Shown: piece after piece, positions 1-9,785 of the stretch | Position numbering within the stretch: the stretch's first letter is position 1 | How the letters are laid out: each line of letters opens with the position of its first letter | Source: Nemertoderma westbladi | Lineage: Eukaryota; Xenacoelomorpha; Nemertodermatida; Nemertodermatidae | Assembly: GCA_032718475.1 (NCBI GenBank) | Contig: JAUCBJ010008662.1 | Span: 1-24,820, forward strand | DNA length: 24,820 nucleotides | Reading direction: 5' to 3' | Translations under genes and position numbers: made by a program | Notes under the pieces: generated by a model | The model's database searches: none | The model's input: only the letters and a program-made list of their open reading frames with translations | Told to the model about the DNA's origin: nothing

Positions 1-510
1 ACGTTGTCAGCATATACAGTATACAGTGGTTGGTTGGTTGCGTGAATAGGAAATAACTATGGAAATGTTCGTATACGTGTAGCCGGAAACGTGGCGGAAT
101 TTCAACACGTATCCTACTGCTGGACTGGTAGGTTGCTTGGTTGAATGGATTGGCGACAGCCGTGGTGAGTTGGTAATCGATTCGATATAATAGCGTAGTG
201 GGGGCTAGCCACGCGTTGAGAGGTTACGTTACGCGCGAAGATGAATATGCGATGGTTGGTTGATGCAACGACTCGAACCAATACTGACGGGAGGTAACAG
301 CTGTAGGAGTAAGGCGGGCATCGCGAGGTTAGGCTACGCGTAGGTGATACGCAGCGATTGGTTGAAGGCAACGAGGCGAATCAATATTGATGGCGACAGA
401 TGGTCATTAAACACCTCGATTTAGCGTCGAAATTTGTCATTTTTTAATTGCCTCCGAACGGAATGCCCATAGCCCAAGCTTAGGGAGGACTTCTGCCGGG
501 GCCATGCTTT
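1..510. repeat. Degenerate ~105-bp tandem repeat in window-start DNA
   Basis: Two neighbouring blocks share a pattern with a period of about 105 bases. GAGGTTA followed by ACGCG recurs at 220 and 325. GCGAT followed by TTGGTTGA, GCAACGA and CGAA/TCAATA recurs at 249 and 354. A weaker third block may lie at 125-175. Both blocks contain indels and many substitutions, so the repeat is old. I see no coding potential here; the open frame on the minus strand at 114-371 looks like chance. Confidence 0.5.
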
Positions 511-512
511 AT

Positions 513-2677
513 CTACTACTACCGCCACAACTCCCTATCACCCATGACATTTGCTAGATCATCCGCATCTTTAAGGCCAGTGTCCTTTAAGATGCGTCTC
601 AAGAAAGTCATGGGCTGTCCCCCATGCTTATTCACTCCATGAGGCTGCCAAAGTACAAGATTATGCACTGGCTGGTCCTCACGGCGAAAGCAATGTCCTG
701 CAAAGCGGAGGCGATTTTGTTCTAGTGTCAAGCTTGGGGGAACCAATGAGACACCTCCAATGTTATATAGTGTCTGGTTGGAGATGTGTGCATTGTACTT
801 GACACAATGAACCCGGCGTAGCATTCTTGTGAATGTGCCATCCAGAGATTTGGTGTCCTCAGCAGTTAGAGCCCAGCATGGACTCCCGTAGATGAGTACT
901 GGAACTACTGCTGCTCTAAATAATCGGACCTTAAGTTTCCGATTAATTCTAGGTGACTTCCAAATCCTGGAAAGCCTATTCAAGGCTGCCCATGCCTTTC
1001 CCTTGCGTATTCGAAGGTCCTCACCTGACTTCCGGATCCATGATCCCAGGTAACAGAAGTCGTCCACATGCTCAAGCATACCATCCTTTGAGCTTATGCT
1101 CATCCGATCAGAGACTAGCTGAGGACTTTCAAAGTTAACTGTCAGAAGTTTGGTCTTTCTGGAGTTAATAAAAAGACCAACACTAGAAGCAGCATGTTCT
1201 AATGAGCTGAGGAGCCGTTGGGCTCCCTCTAATGATTCTGAGAGTACTCCTAAGTCATCAGCAAAGTCTAGATCAGTTAGGTACTTGGCAGGATTTCCTC
1301 GACTTCTGGAGCCAGTAGGTGGAGTTATCATCACCCCATCATCATTATGATGATCTAAGGACATGCGTAGAACATAGTCAACCACAATAATGAACAAGAA
1401 TGGTGCAAGTGTGTCTCCTTGGAGGACGCCCCATAACACTTCAAATGGTTCTGTGTCACCGTCAACAGTAGACACAAATGTCGTCGAACCATCGTATACT
1501 GATCTGATTGCTGCAATAATTTCATCAGGAATCCCATATAATGAAAGTATGCTGAACATACGTGACCGAGAGACTGAATCAAAGGCCTTGAAGAAGTCAA
1601 CAAAGATAACAGCCAGATGCCTGTCTTTCTTTTTTGATAATTCTTCAATTATCCTTCTAAGTGCCAAAATGGGCTCCATGGTCCCACGACCTTTACGGAA
1701 CCCATTCTGATTTCCACGGAGCAGTCTCTCAATTGGATCCCTGATGCGATTTAATAGAATCCTATTGTATAGCTTTGCAGCAATCGAGATCAATGAGATT
1801 CCCCGAAAAGAACCATAGAGTGTTAGGTTGCCTTTCTTGGGAACTGGCACCAACTTATTTGTTTTCATTTCTTGTGGGACTCTTGTTGTTCGGTACATGT
1901 CTACTATGATGGGATAGATGAGCTTTAAACACTCAGGTATTTTAAAGACCTCAGGGGGAACACCATCTACTCCACTGGCACGATTTGTCTTAATGCTCTT
2001 TGCAGCAGCCTTCACTTCTGCAAAGGAGATATCGCCAATGGGAATATCTGGGAGTACAGAGTCAGACACTTTTACTTCTATAAAGTTATCAGGCAATACC
2101 CTGTCATTATTGAGGAGCTTTTCAAAGTGGGCTTTCCAACCATTGAGGCGATCGGCTGGTGATTCAGCCTTAACCTTGGTGGTTGGTTGGCTTTTCCGCC
2201 CAGTAAGCAGATTGATCGATTTCCATGCCTGGGATGATTGCCTGTTGTCGTCAGCATCATTGATGGCATCAACCTGTTGGTTTATTAGCTCCTGTAGATT
2301 AACAGAGTACTGCCTGTTTAGGGACCTAGATGCAGCCTAACTGAATTCTTGGCCGCTGTAGTCTGTTTGAGTCGGGACTCTTTCTGCGCCTTATGAAGGT
2401 CATTTCGGCACTTCTGAATTTTGTTGTCAGTCCAGGGGGCCCTTTTCCTGTTTCGAGGGTATACAGGAACTGTTTCTGCAGCTGCTAACTTAACTGCTTC
2501 TGTAAAGGCAGTATAGCCCTCACAGTGATCTGCCGCCTCAGAGGCAAGAGCCTCATACCTGTTGCTCAGCTGTAGTGTGAAGCTGGATTTCACACTTGGC
2601 TGTTGCAACAGAGAGGACCAGTCATGCCGCGGCAAGGCAGATTTCGTTGTTCTGCTAGCACGCAGACTAAGTCTTAC
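513..2677 (-). mobile_element. 5'-truncated non-LTR retrotransposon, copy A (RTE/CR1-like)
   Basis: This is a minus-strand non-LTR retrotransposon copy. It shares nearly all its sequence with copy B at 16135-18571, in the opposite orientation. Homology starts abruptly at 2677, in the linker after the APE-type endonuclease, so the endonuclease is missing. It ends at a (TAG)3 tail (CTACTACTA on the plus strand at 513-521). Compared with copy B, it lacks the last ~13 codons and the short 3' UTR before the tail. No convincing target-site duplication is visible. The simple trinucleotide tail and the RT sequence fit an RTE-like clade, but the clade is not settled by eye. Confidence 0.88.
519..2338 (-). 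pseudogene. Reverse transcriptase domain of copy A, mostly open
   Basis: The frame encodes a non-LTR reverse transcriptase. It is uninterrupted from about 2338 down to a TAG at 519-521. Counting residues from the TTG at 2096, motifs in order are: the GFRKGRGT region near residue 132, motif A FVDFFKAFD with Asp167, motif B QGD at 226-228, motif C FADD at 278-281, motif E-like FCYLGSWI, and the C-terminal RLRFAGHCFRRED segment. The catalytic aspartates are present. The same frame reads back through linker sequence to a TAG at about 2336, created by a one-base deletion relative to copy B. Linker homology continues in another frame to 2677. With no endonuclease and no native start, it is a dead-on-arrival copy, though young. 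Confidence 0.85.
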
Positions 2678-4507
2678 CGGCGTCCCGGTTAGGTACCTAC
2701 TGGCAGGTACCAGTAGGGATCTCTGTCCCGGTGGTAACCCCACTTAACTTAGGCCTACTACTGTACTGTGTTAAATTATTAGTTGTCGGCTTAGGGTAGG
2801 CCTGATGTGAAAATAAATGAATATTTAATTTCGCGACAATTTTATCAAATATTTTCGGGAATTTTCATATAGAAAAGCAACGCGAGGCTAATTGTATCTA
2901 AAAGTTGGTACCCGGTGTTATTTTGTTGTGCTCTTTCTATTTTCGACTGTGTTCGATTGTTGAGTTACTTTTGATAGGGAACCGATTGGCAGTACAGTTT
3001 ACGAAAAAAAAAATTTTTGCAGAAAGAAAACATGGAAAAAGCATCTTTTTAATTAAAAAGATATGATGTGTCTATGTTTGCAATTGTAGGGTAGAGGTGT
3101 CTGTTATCTATTCTAAATAAAACAATTATTATTAGATGAGAGTACAGTGCAATGTACTTAATACACTGTTCATTGACCTGGTATGGGTAACATTACTAAT
3201 TCTCTTTGGGTCGAGTGTGAAGGCTATCAGCTGTGTGAAATATTAAACAGAAACACACAGTAATGCTATAGTCTATGGCCGATTCGACGATTTATCAATT
3301 AGAATCTAGTTGTTGAATAAAAAAGTTGGGAACGATTCGATGTGCGATATTCGAAATATTAGCATATTATCAACATTATACATTATGGAACGCGAAATTA
3401 AATACCCAGAACTACACTTTCACAGCTGAACAACATTTCACTACTTATTGTCAATTGGAGTTACGTACATTAATTATATCGTATTATATTGTATATCTGG
3501 GACGTTTACAACAGCTGTCGATTAAACTAACAAACCCAGAAAACTGAACCAGGGTGCCAGCCGGGTATCAACTGCTGTTGGGTAGACTTAATGGAAGATT
3601 TCACAAACTTTCATAGGAGGCTAGTACATGTACCTACCTACATTATATTGGTTGCTCCGATGTTTACATTAGGCTAACTGAGAATGTATTAGGTATAAAT
3701 AATTCGTGTTCTTTATTTTATTTATCTAATACAGAAAGACCCCTCCGCAGAACAATCTGCACTTTGGGGCCGTTTCCCAGGTTGTGGATATGGATACCAT
3801 TTCACACATCATCGTAGTAATTGTGATTATGATTTGTTTGTCTCGGCGAATGTTATATTACATTAGATGGGGGCAGGTTTTTGGTTGATGCAACTCATTC
3901 TTGGTTTGCATCTTCCAATCACATCTACTTCTTGGAGTCTGTGTAAGACATCTTTAAAGAATTCCCCGTTCTTAGTTCCAATTTAAGCCTCATGCGAATT
4001 TAGTTCCAATGGAAACGAATGTAGTTCCAATTTTGGCGACTTTATGATGATGGTTAAATAATAATTGTAAATAACTAAACCAAAACGCCCAACCTCGTAA
4101 CCCAAACAATTCAATTTATATATTTAATCATTTAAAATGATATAATATGTATATATAATATGTAATATGTAAAAAAAACAACGCCCAAGCTCTTAACCCA
4201 AACTACGCCCATCCACCTAAACCGAAACATCTGGTAAATATTGTATTTGGTGTGAAAATGGTACAATTTGCATGACTTGAGTATATAATACTGTACTACA
4301 GACTCAGTCAGTCAGTATCAGTATACTCGTGATTAATATATATTTAAAAATGTGTAATTATACATTTAATTCATTAATAATAATTCGTTTTTTAAAAATG
4401 ACAGAAGAGTTTTACAATTATTTACAATTATTGTTGACCCCGTCCCACCCCAAATAGTGGCAATAAGCAATAGGCTTCGCCTGCTACAGTACGTGGCCAT
4501 ATCCCCG
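2678..4507. other. AT-rich intergenic DNA, no gene seen
   Basis: No coding, RNA or transposon signature is recognisable. A short inverted motif, CTACTGG with CCAGTAG six bases apart, lies near 2698-2717. Three copies of AGTTCCAAT (about 3976-4037) are the reverse complement of the core of the 39-bp minisatellite that begins at 4508. The open frame at 3326-3547 has no recognisable domain and AT-biased composition. Confidence 0.6.
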
Positions 4508-5149
4508 CGATTGAAACATTGGAACTAAGTTCGCTTCCAATGGAATTAAGTTCGTGCTACCATTGGAACTAAGTGCGATTGGAACTAAGTTCGTGCTACC
4601 ATTGGAACTAAGTGCGATTGGAACTAAGTTCGTGCTACCATTGGAACTAAGTGCGATTGGAACTAAGTTCGTGCTACCGTTGGAACTAAGTGCGATTGGA
4701 ACTAAGTTCGTGCTACCGTTGGAACTAAGTGCGATTGGAACTAAGTTCGTGCTACCGTTGGAACTAAGTGCGATTGGAACTAAGTTCGTGCTACCATTGG
4801 AACTAAGTGCGATTGGAACTAAGTTTGTGCTACCGTTGGAACTAAGTGCGATTGGAACTAAGTTCGTGCTACCATTGGAACTAAGTGCGATTGGAACTAA
4901 GTTCGTGCTACCGTTGGAACTAAGTGCGATTGGAACTAAGTTCGTGCTACCGTTGGAACTAAGTGCGATTGGAACTAAGTTCGTGCTACCGTTGGAACTA
5001 AGTGCGATTGGAACTAAGTTCGTGCTACCATTGGAACTAAGTGCGATTGGAACTAAGTTCGTGCTACCATTGGAACTAAGTGCGATTGGAACTAAGTTCG
5101 TGCTACCGTTGGAACTAAGTGCGATTGGAACTAAGTTCGTGCTACCGTT
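4508..5149. repeat. 39-bp minisatellite, about 15 full units
   Basis: The 39-base unit contains two nested copies of ATTGGAACTAAGT, the first followed by GCG and the second by TCGTGCTACC. About 15 full units follow a diverged start at 4508-4560. The main variant is A or G just after CTACC; reading left to right it gives A A A G G G A G A G G G A A G. A unit of 13 codons without stops leaves long open frames on both strands. These are a by-product of the repeat, not evidence of protein. Confidence 0.93.
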
Positions 5150-5726
5150 TAAAGACATCTTGATGGCGTTCTATTACTAACATACAAAAATTAATGCTTT
5201 GCTGTTAAAAAGCTTTCTAACCAACCACGCAAATATTACGAGATTAAATTAAAGAATTCTGTGGTACATTTTACTTTTGTTATTAAATTTCAATGCTCTG
5301 GTTGTGCGATCAGAAGTGGATACCATGGTTAAATTTGCGCTGAAATGTAAACATATTTGATTTAAGGGCCAAAGTAGGCAGTACAGCAGTGGACCCATCA
5401 CTAATTCAATAAAAATGTTTTAATTTTACATGTTATAACAAAATATATTAATCAATATTCAAAAAATATCTATATAATCAGTAAACACGGATACTAGAAA
5501 ATATTGTTATATATGAACGTTTGTTTGCCAAGTTTTATTTTAAATTCTGGGGCCAAATGTAACTTCCTCTTTGGCATCAATGGCAGGGAAATATTATTAA
5601 CAATTAGAAAGTAGTTGTAGCTTTCTAGCGCATGTTCAGATGGTAAGTGAATATGTGAAGAAATGTGTGGCAGATTGGAGAAATGCATACAGAACAGGTC
5701 CAAACCATAACAAAACACCGCAGGAG
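5150..5726. other. Intergenic DNA, nothing recognised
   Basis: This is AT-rich sequence after the minisatellite. The minus-strand open frame at 5494-5718 has no recognisable motif. Confidence 0.5.
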
Positions 5727-5850
5727 ATAACTGTCAAGTTTCAGAATTCAGCTTAAACTGAGTGTAAATAACAAAGTTGGAGGACGTGGTCACTTTCAGA
5801 AATCGGAAGACTGGGGAACGCATACGACTCCGTAAAAATACAGCCTACGT
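5727..5850. repeat. Diverged copy of a ~140-bp repeat
   Basis: This segment contains, in order, CAAGTTTCAG, TGTAAATAACAAAGTTGGA, GTGGTCACTTTCAG, GACTGGGGAAC and CGACTCCGTAA. The same blocks in the same order recur at 6168 and 6311. It is an isolated member of that family, about 310 bases upstream. Confidence 0.6.
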
Positions 5851-6114
5851 CTACGATTTGATTTGGATTTGGTTGTACTGTAGGTCTTGTTCATAGGCTG
5901 ATACATACAGTAAATAACATTCTATTCCTATTGTTAGTGTTCTAAACCTACCTTACTGATGATATGGAGGTCTCATGTTCAGTACAGAACAATCTAGTAG
6001 TTAGTTATTTATCTCAGATTTATCTGCCATATTACAGGCTGTGGTAGTGTAGTTTTAGGCAAAATAGGCTGACATACTTTACTTATTGATATTATGTTTC
6101 TGAGAGCTACATAC

Positions 6115-6158
6115 TTACAGTATAGTACAGTATAGTACAGTATAGTACAGTAGAGTAC
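6115..6158. repeat. 10-bp microsatellite (TATAGTACAG)n
   Basis: Three perfect TATAGTACAG units start at 6121, preceded by a partial unit and followed by the variant TAGAGTAC. Confidence 0.9.
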
Positions 6159-6167
6159 CTATACCTA

Positions 6168-6485
6168 TCAAGTTTTAAACCTAAGAGGATTGTAAGTAAC
6201 AATGTTGGATAAAGTGGTCACTTTCAGGGTCACTTTCTAGCGGTAGACTGGAGAACTGTAGACAGCTCTGCATCACCTTAAAGATTGAACGTATGTTACA
6301 TTTGATAACTGCCAAGTTCCAGCCTTAACGGATTGTAAATAACAAAGTTGGAGATGGTCACTTTCAGACATTTAGCCCTCTAGCGTTAAACTGGGGAACT
6401 GTAGTCTACTCTGCGACTCCGTAAGATGCAACATATGCTATGTTAGAGACTTGCCTGGTTTCAGCCTAAACGGAGTGAAAAATAG
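6168..6485. repeat. Diverged tandem repeat, ~143-bp period, two units plus a partial
   Basis: Unit one starts near 6168 and unit two near 6311; a partial third starts near 6453 (TTTCAGCCTAAACGGAGTGAAAAATA). Shared blocks are CAAGTT, GGATTGTAARTAACAAWGTTGG, GGTCACTTTCAG, CTCTAGCG or TCTAGCG, ACTGGRGAACTGTAG and CTCTGC. Substitutions and indels are frequent. No open frame follows the repeat, and function is unknown. Confidence 0.65.
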
Positions 6486-6698
6486 ACTTAGAAGTAATAA
6501 CACCCCCATTAGACGTAATGATAAGAGCGCCAGCTGGTGCTAATGAAAAATTGATAAAGATGGCCAAGTAATGCTATTGAATAGGTAAGCCCAAACTGCA
6601 CAGAAGTATTTTACTTTCCAAGTTTTAGCAAGGTTATGTTTACTCACTCACTCTATCCCAGCCAGTAAGAAAACAATTAACTGTAAGTTTGTAATGTG

Positions 6699-6790
6699 GG
6701 GCGAGACACGTAGTCGGCGAGCCTTGGCATACGGTTCAATGGGGCATGTCCGTCTGTCTGTCTGTCCGTCCGTCCGTCTGTCTGGTAAAT
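6699..6790 (-). repeat. Dispersed repeat, minus copy, with (CTGT/CCGT)n tract
   Basis: The block CACGTAGTCGGC, GAGCCTTGGCATACGGTTCA and TGGGGCATG matches the reverse complement of 7231-7310 almost base for base. It runs into a CTGT/CCGT microsatellite at 6748-6784. The open frame on this strand with DRRTDGQTDRRT-type residues is the translation of the microsatellite and is not treated as a gene. Confidence 0.75.
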
Positions 6791-7230
6791 GTTTGAACGC
6801 GAATTTCTCTGCATCGCTGGGTCGGAATTGAACCAAACTTAGTAGGTAAGTAGTAGAGAGAAAGTTTAGAAAGTTTGTAAAGTTTGGTGAAAAATCATGC
6901 AGTCTGACGTCAGCTACGACAGATTATGTAGTTTTTAGAAAATGTTAAATTTCTCGGGAAGGCCTCATTTTCCTGAGCTGAAATTTTGGTGGCCTGTAGA
7001 GAATCATGAAGTCTATCTTTTACGAAATTGAAAAGTTAAGACATTTAATTGGGGATCCGCTAGAGACTCAGAAGTAATGACATAGGCCTACCGGTACGGT
7101 ATTGCTGTACAGTGCTGCACTGGTAAGTACGAAATTGCAGAATAACAATTTGACACCACCTAGCGGATTAACATATGATCGTATATCGAATGAATACATT
7201 TATGGCATGGGATATTGGGTCCAAACTAGA

Positions 7231-7310
7231 CATGCCCCATTTGCTCTATATGAACCGTATGCCAAGGCTTGCCGACTACGTGCTGCGCGAAGTCCCCACG
7301 AACGTGTATT
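7231..7310 (+). repeat. Dispersed repeat, plus copy
   Basis: Starting at CATGCCCCATTTG, this block contains GAACCGTATGCCAAGGCTTG and CGACTACGTGCTGCGCGAAG. It is inverted relative to 6699-6746. Its last part, CGTGCTGCGCGAAG to CCCCACGAACG, recurs at 18599-18629. Three occurrences in one window define a repeat family of unknown class. Confidence 0.7.
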
Positions 7311-7758
7311 ACTCCGTCAGCTGATAGCTCCTCCCAGTGGATACTATGGGAAGATCTACAAGGTTCACTATGCTACACTGTATGTTACTGTAGGTGGCGG
7401 GTCAGTTGAATGAATTTTTATGCTTTTACATTTTAAAAATGGCCTTAAAAAGAACAGAATGCAGTTAAATTTCTGGAAAATTGTGTTGCAACGTCCGGAG
7501 TGGTGCCGGTTCCGGCACCGCACAAAAAAACGTCGAGCAAAGTTGCAACGTGTCGATTTCTATAGCTGTACAAACAGACAGGCAGATAAACTGATAGTGA
7601 ATCAATGATACAGTAACCATGCATCACATTTAAAATACTTACTTAAAACACAATGATATCTACAATACCTCCGCAAAAACGTCAGAGTCAGAGGAAGTAT
7701 GGTGACATGAAGTTATTAATAACGTATTTACCGTATTACGTATATTAACTACAGTATT

Positions 7759-7838
7759 ATAGAGTAATTTCGTATTATTGTTTATAATCCTGTCTTCCCG
7801 ATTGATACCTGGCACTAAAGTCCTCATATTTTTTATGA
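7759..7838. repeat. 80-bp direct repeat, left copy (probable long target-site duplication)
   Basis: This segment, starting ATAGAGTAATTTCG and ending CATATTTTTTATGA, is identical over 80 bases to 9395-9474. The pair exactly brackets the retrotransposon at 7839-9394, as a target-site duplication would. Confidence 0.88.
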
Positions 7839-9265
7839 ACGAGGCGCTAAAATCCGGTTTCGATCATCTTCTTCCGTTCCTTCTGAGTCTGTTGTCCCTC
7901 TGTCTCACACTGGGAGTTTGCCCAATATCCTGGTTGACATCATATCTGATACCACTGTATAAAGGAAAAGGCAAAAAGACATCCCCTGACAGTTATCGTG
8001 GCATAGCACTCCTTTCGTGTCTACTAAAACTATACACCGCTATTCTGTTTGAACGTCTGTACGTGTTTGCCGAGATCAGTGGCATCCTTCCTGCCGCTCA
8101 ATACGGCTTCCGTCGAGGACTCTCAACGGTGATGACTGTCAAGAACCTATATGGTTTAATAAATATAGCTCTTCAGTCGGCCGGAGGCCATACATATTGT
8201 GTTTTCGTCGACTTCACTAAGGCGTTCGACTCCATCAACAGAGAAACTCTCTGCCAGCGTCTAGTAATACATGGCATCAGTCGAAAATTTATCACTGCTA
8301 TATGGGCACTAATCGCAGTTAACTATGTATGTATTTGCATTGGAACATATGTATTGGACCCAATCACTCAATCGGTCGGAGTAGTGCAAGGTGACAAACT
8401 CTCTCCCCTTTTATTCAGCTTGTTCGTTGCTGACCTCCCATCTATCCTCATGGCCGCATGCTGCATCGTCATAATGTACGCTGATGATCTCGTCATAGTC
8501 GGCGATTCGATCGCAGTCACCCAGGACGCACTGGACAGATTATCAGAATATTGTCGGGTCAATGACCTGAAGGTCAATATAAAGAAAACTAAGGCAGTCA
8601 AATTCCGCAGAGGTGGCCGTTTAGCTTCTGGTGATAAATTATATTATAATGGCACTTTATTGGAGTTTCAAAATACGTTCAACTACTTAGGCGTAGTGCT
8701 AGCAACAAAAAATGGTCCCACAGCTCACTTCCAGCACTTATACAAAAAAGGCGTGGCCTGCTCTATTCGTATTGCAACTAAGGTAAATCTACATCATATA
8801 TCGTTAGCCACGGCAAAACGTTTGTGGGCAACTGTAATCTACCCGTCGACAACATACGGATGCACTATTTTTACGTCTAACGAAAACGTTCCGCGGCTGG
8901 AACACATCCATCGAGTGCGAGCATTTTACTACAAACTTTGGTGCGGCATCAGTAAATACTCGTCGTCAACTGCAATCCTTAACGCAATAGATAACTGCGA
9001 TGACGCGGAAATTAATCTCGTGCACCTAACCGGTTTTCGTCGCCGCGCAGCAGCCCAGTTAATGGCGAACGGCTGCCACCATCGGATTTGTAAAATTTCG
9101 AACTGCTGGAGACCCACTGATCAATGTGTCTGCTGGTTGTGCAATAATAGTGCCACATCTACCGCCCACTACCTGCAATGCACCGGAATGCCAGCCAACC
9201 TGTCTACATTAAGATGCGCGCTGTATCTGATGAGCGTAGACCAACCACTTCCCCATCCACCGTGA
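7839..9265 (+). pseudogene. Reverse transcriptase with C-terminal CCHC motif, 5'-truncated, frame intact
   Basis: The frame encodes a non-LTR reverse transcriptase domain and its C-terminal region. It can be extended to a TTG at 7778, but those first 20 codons lie in the duplicated target DNA and are not element protein. Numbering from 7778: the fingers motif SPDSYRGIALLS is near 69-80, the YGFRRG segment near 109-114, motif A FVDFTKAFD has Asp145, motif B QGD is at 204-206, motif C YADD at 234-237, and NYLGVVL follows. Near the end is a Cys452-x2-Cys455-x8-His464-x3-Cys468 knuckle, as found at the C termini of several non-LTR clades. No stops or frameshifts are visible, so the insertion looks young. 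The only ATG near the start, at 7835-7837, is in the target copy, so expression of a functional protein is unlikely. Confidence 0.85.
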
Positions 9266-9375
9266 CTTATTTATTATAGTTTAGTAACAGTATTTTAATA
9301 TTTATATTATATTATTATTTATTTTACGGAAATTTGTGCTTCAATTGATTAATTTTACTAAGCTCCATATGTTGG

Positions 9376-9381
9376 AATAAA
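9376..9381 (+). terminator. Polyadenylation signal of the YADD retrotransposon
   Basis: AATAAA lies about 110 bases after the RT stop and 13 bases before the right 80-bp direct repeat, close to the 3' end of the element. Confidence 0.6.
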
Positions 9382-9394
9382 GAAGTCAATGATC

Positions 9395-9474
9395 ATAGAG
9401 TAATTTCGTATTATTGTTTATAATCCTGTCTTCCCGATTGATACCTGGCACTAAAGTCCTCATATTTTTTATGA
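9395..9474. repeat. 80-bp direct repeat, right copy
   Basis: Identical to 7759-7838. It ends about 310 bases before the eIF4A3 start codon, so the retrotransposon inserted immediately upstream of, or inside, the promoter region. Confidence 0.88.
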
Positions 9475-9785
9475 GGTCTTATATCGACTGCACGTACCCA
9501 ATCTGCCTCTAGGTGTTAAAGTGATTAGGATTAGATAATTTATCAAATTTAGAAAAGAAACTGCACAAGGAACTAGTAAGCCTACCTACATATATACATA
9601 CATTGTTTTCTGTATTTGTGCTATTCCATATTCTAACCAAAACACTAAACTATAACTTAAGAACAACTTTTTACAACTGGCTGACCTGCACACCTGTCAG
9701 CCTGTACTGCACAACTGCAGTAGGCCTACTGCCATACATCAGTACATAACTCTACAACCTACCGGTTTCGGTTACTGGCGATACA
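9475..9785 (+). promoter_or_regulatory. Probable eIF4A3 promoter and 5' UTR region
   Basis: This is the 311-base interval between the duplicated retrotransposon target and the eIF4A3 ATG. It must contain the 5' UTR and probably the core promoter, unless there is an upstream non-coding exon. No clear TATA box or initiator stands out. The start context GATACAATGGAC has A at -3. Confidence 0.4.

Larger units (their letters stand above)
7839..9394 (+). mobile_element. 5'-truncated non-LTR retrotransposon with YADD reverse transcriptase
   Basis: The 1556-base insert lies between two identical 80-bp direct repeats. It begins just upstream of the RT domain, so any ORF1 and endonuclease are absent, as expected for 5' truncation during target-primed reverse transcription. 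It has a ~130-base 3' UTR after the stop at 9263-9265, with AATAAA at 9376-9381, and ends near AAGTCAATGATC. It is not recognisably the same family as copies A and B: the RT differs throughout, and it has YADD instead of FADD plus a zinc-knuckle-like C terminus. Confidence 0.85.

Noticed and set aside
2691-2720. GGTACC-rich inverted repeat near copy A resembling the intron minisatellite words
   Set aside because: Only short words such as TAGGTACCT are shared; order and flanks differ, so relationship is not supported.
3326-3547. 73-residue open frame
   Set aside because: AT-rich, no homology recognised, no supporting splice or polyadenylation signals.
4484-5180. Long open frames on both strands with a 13-residue repeat
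   Set aside because: The 39-bp minisatellite is open on both strands by construction; no start context, splice evidence or known repeat protein supports coding.
6648-6836. Small minus-strand protein rich in DRRTDGQTDRRT
   Set aside because: The sequence is the translation of a CTGT/CCGT microsatellite plus repeat DNA.
7502-7519. GGTGCCGG-TT-CCGGCACC hairpin as a regulatory element
   Set aside because: It is an eight-base stem with a two-base gap in unannotated sequence, with no second copy or gene context.
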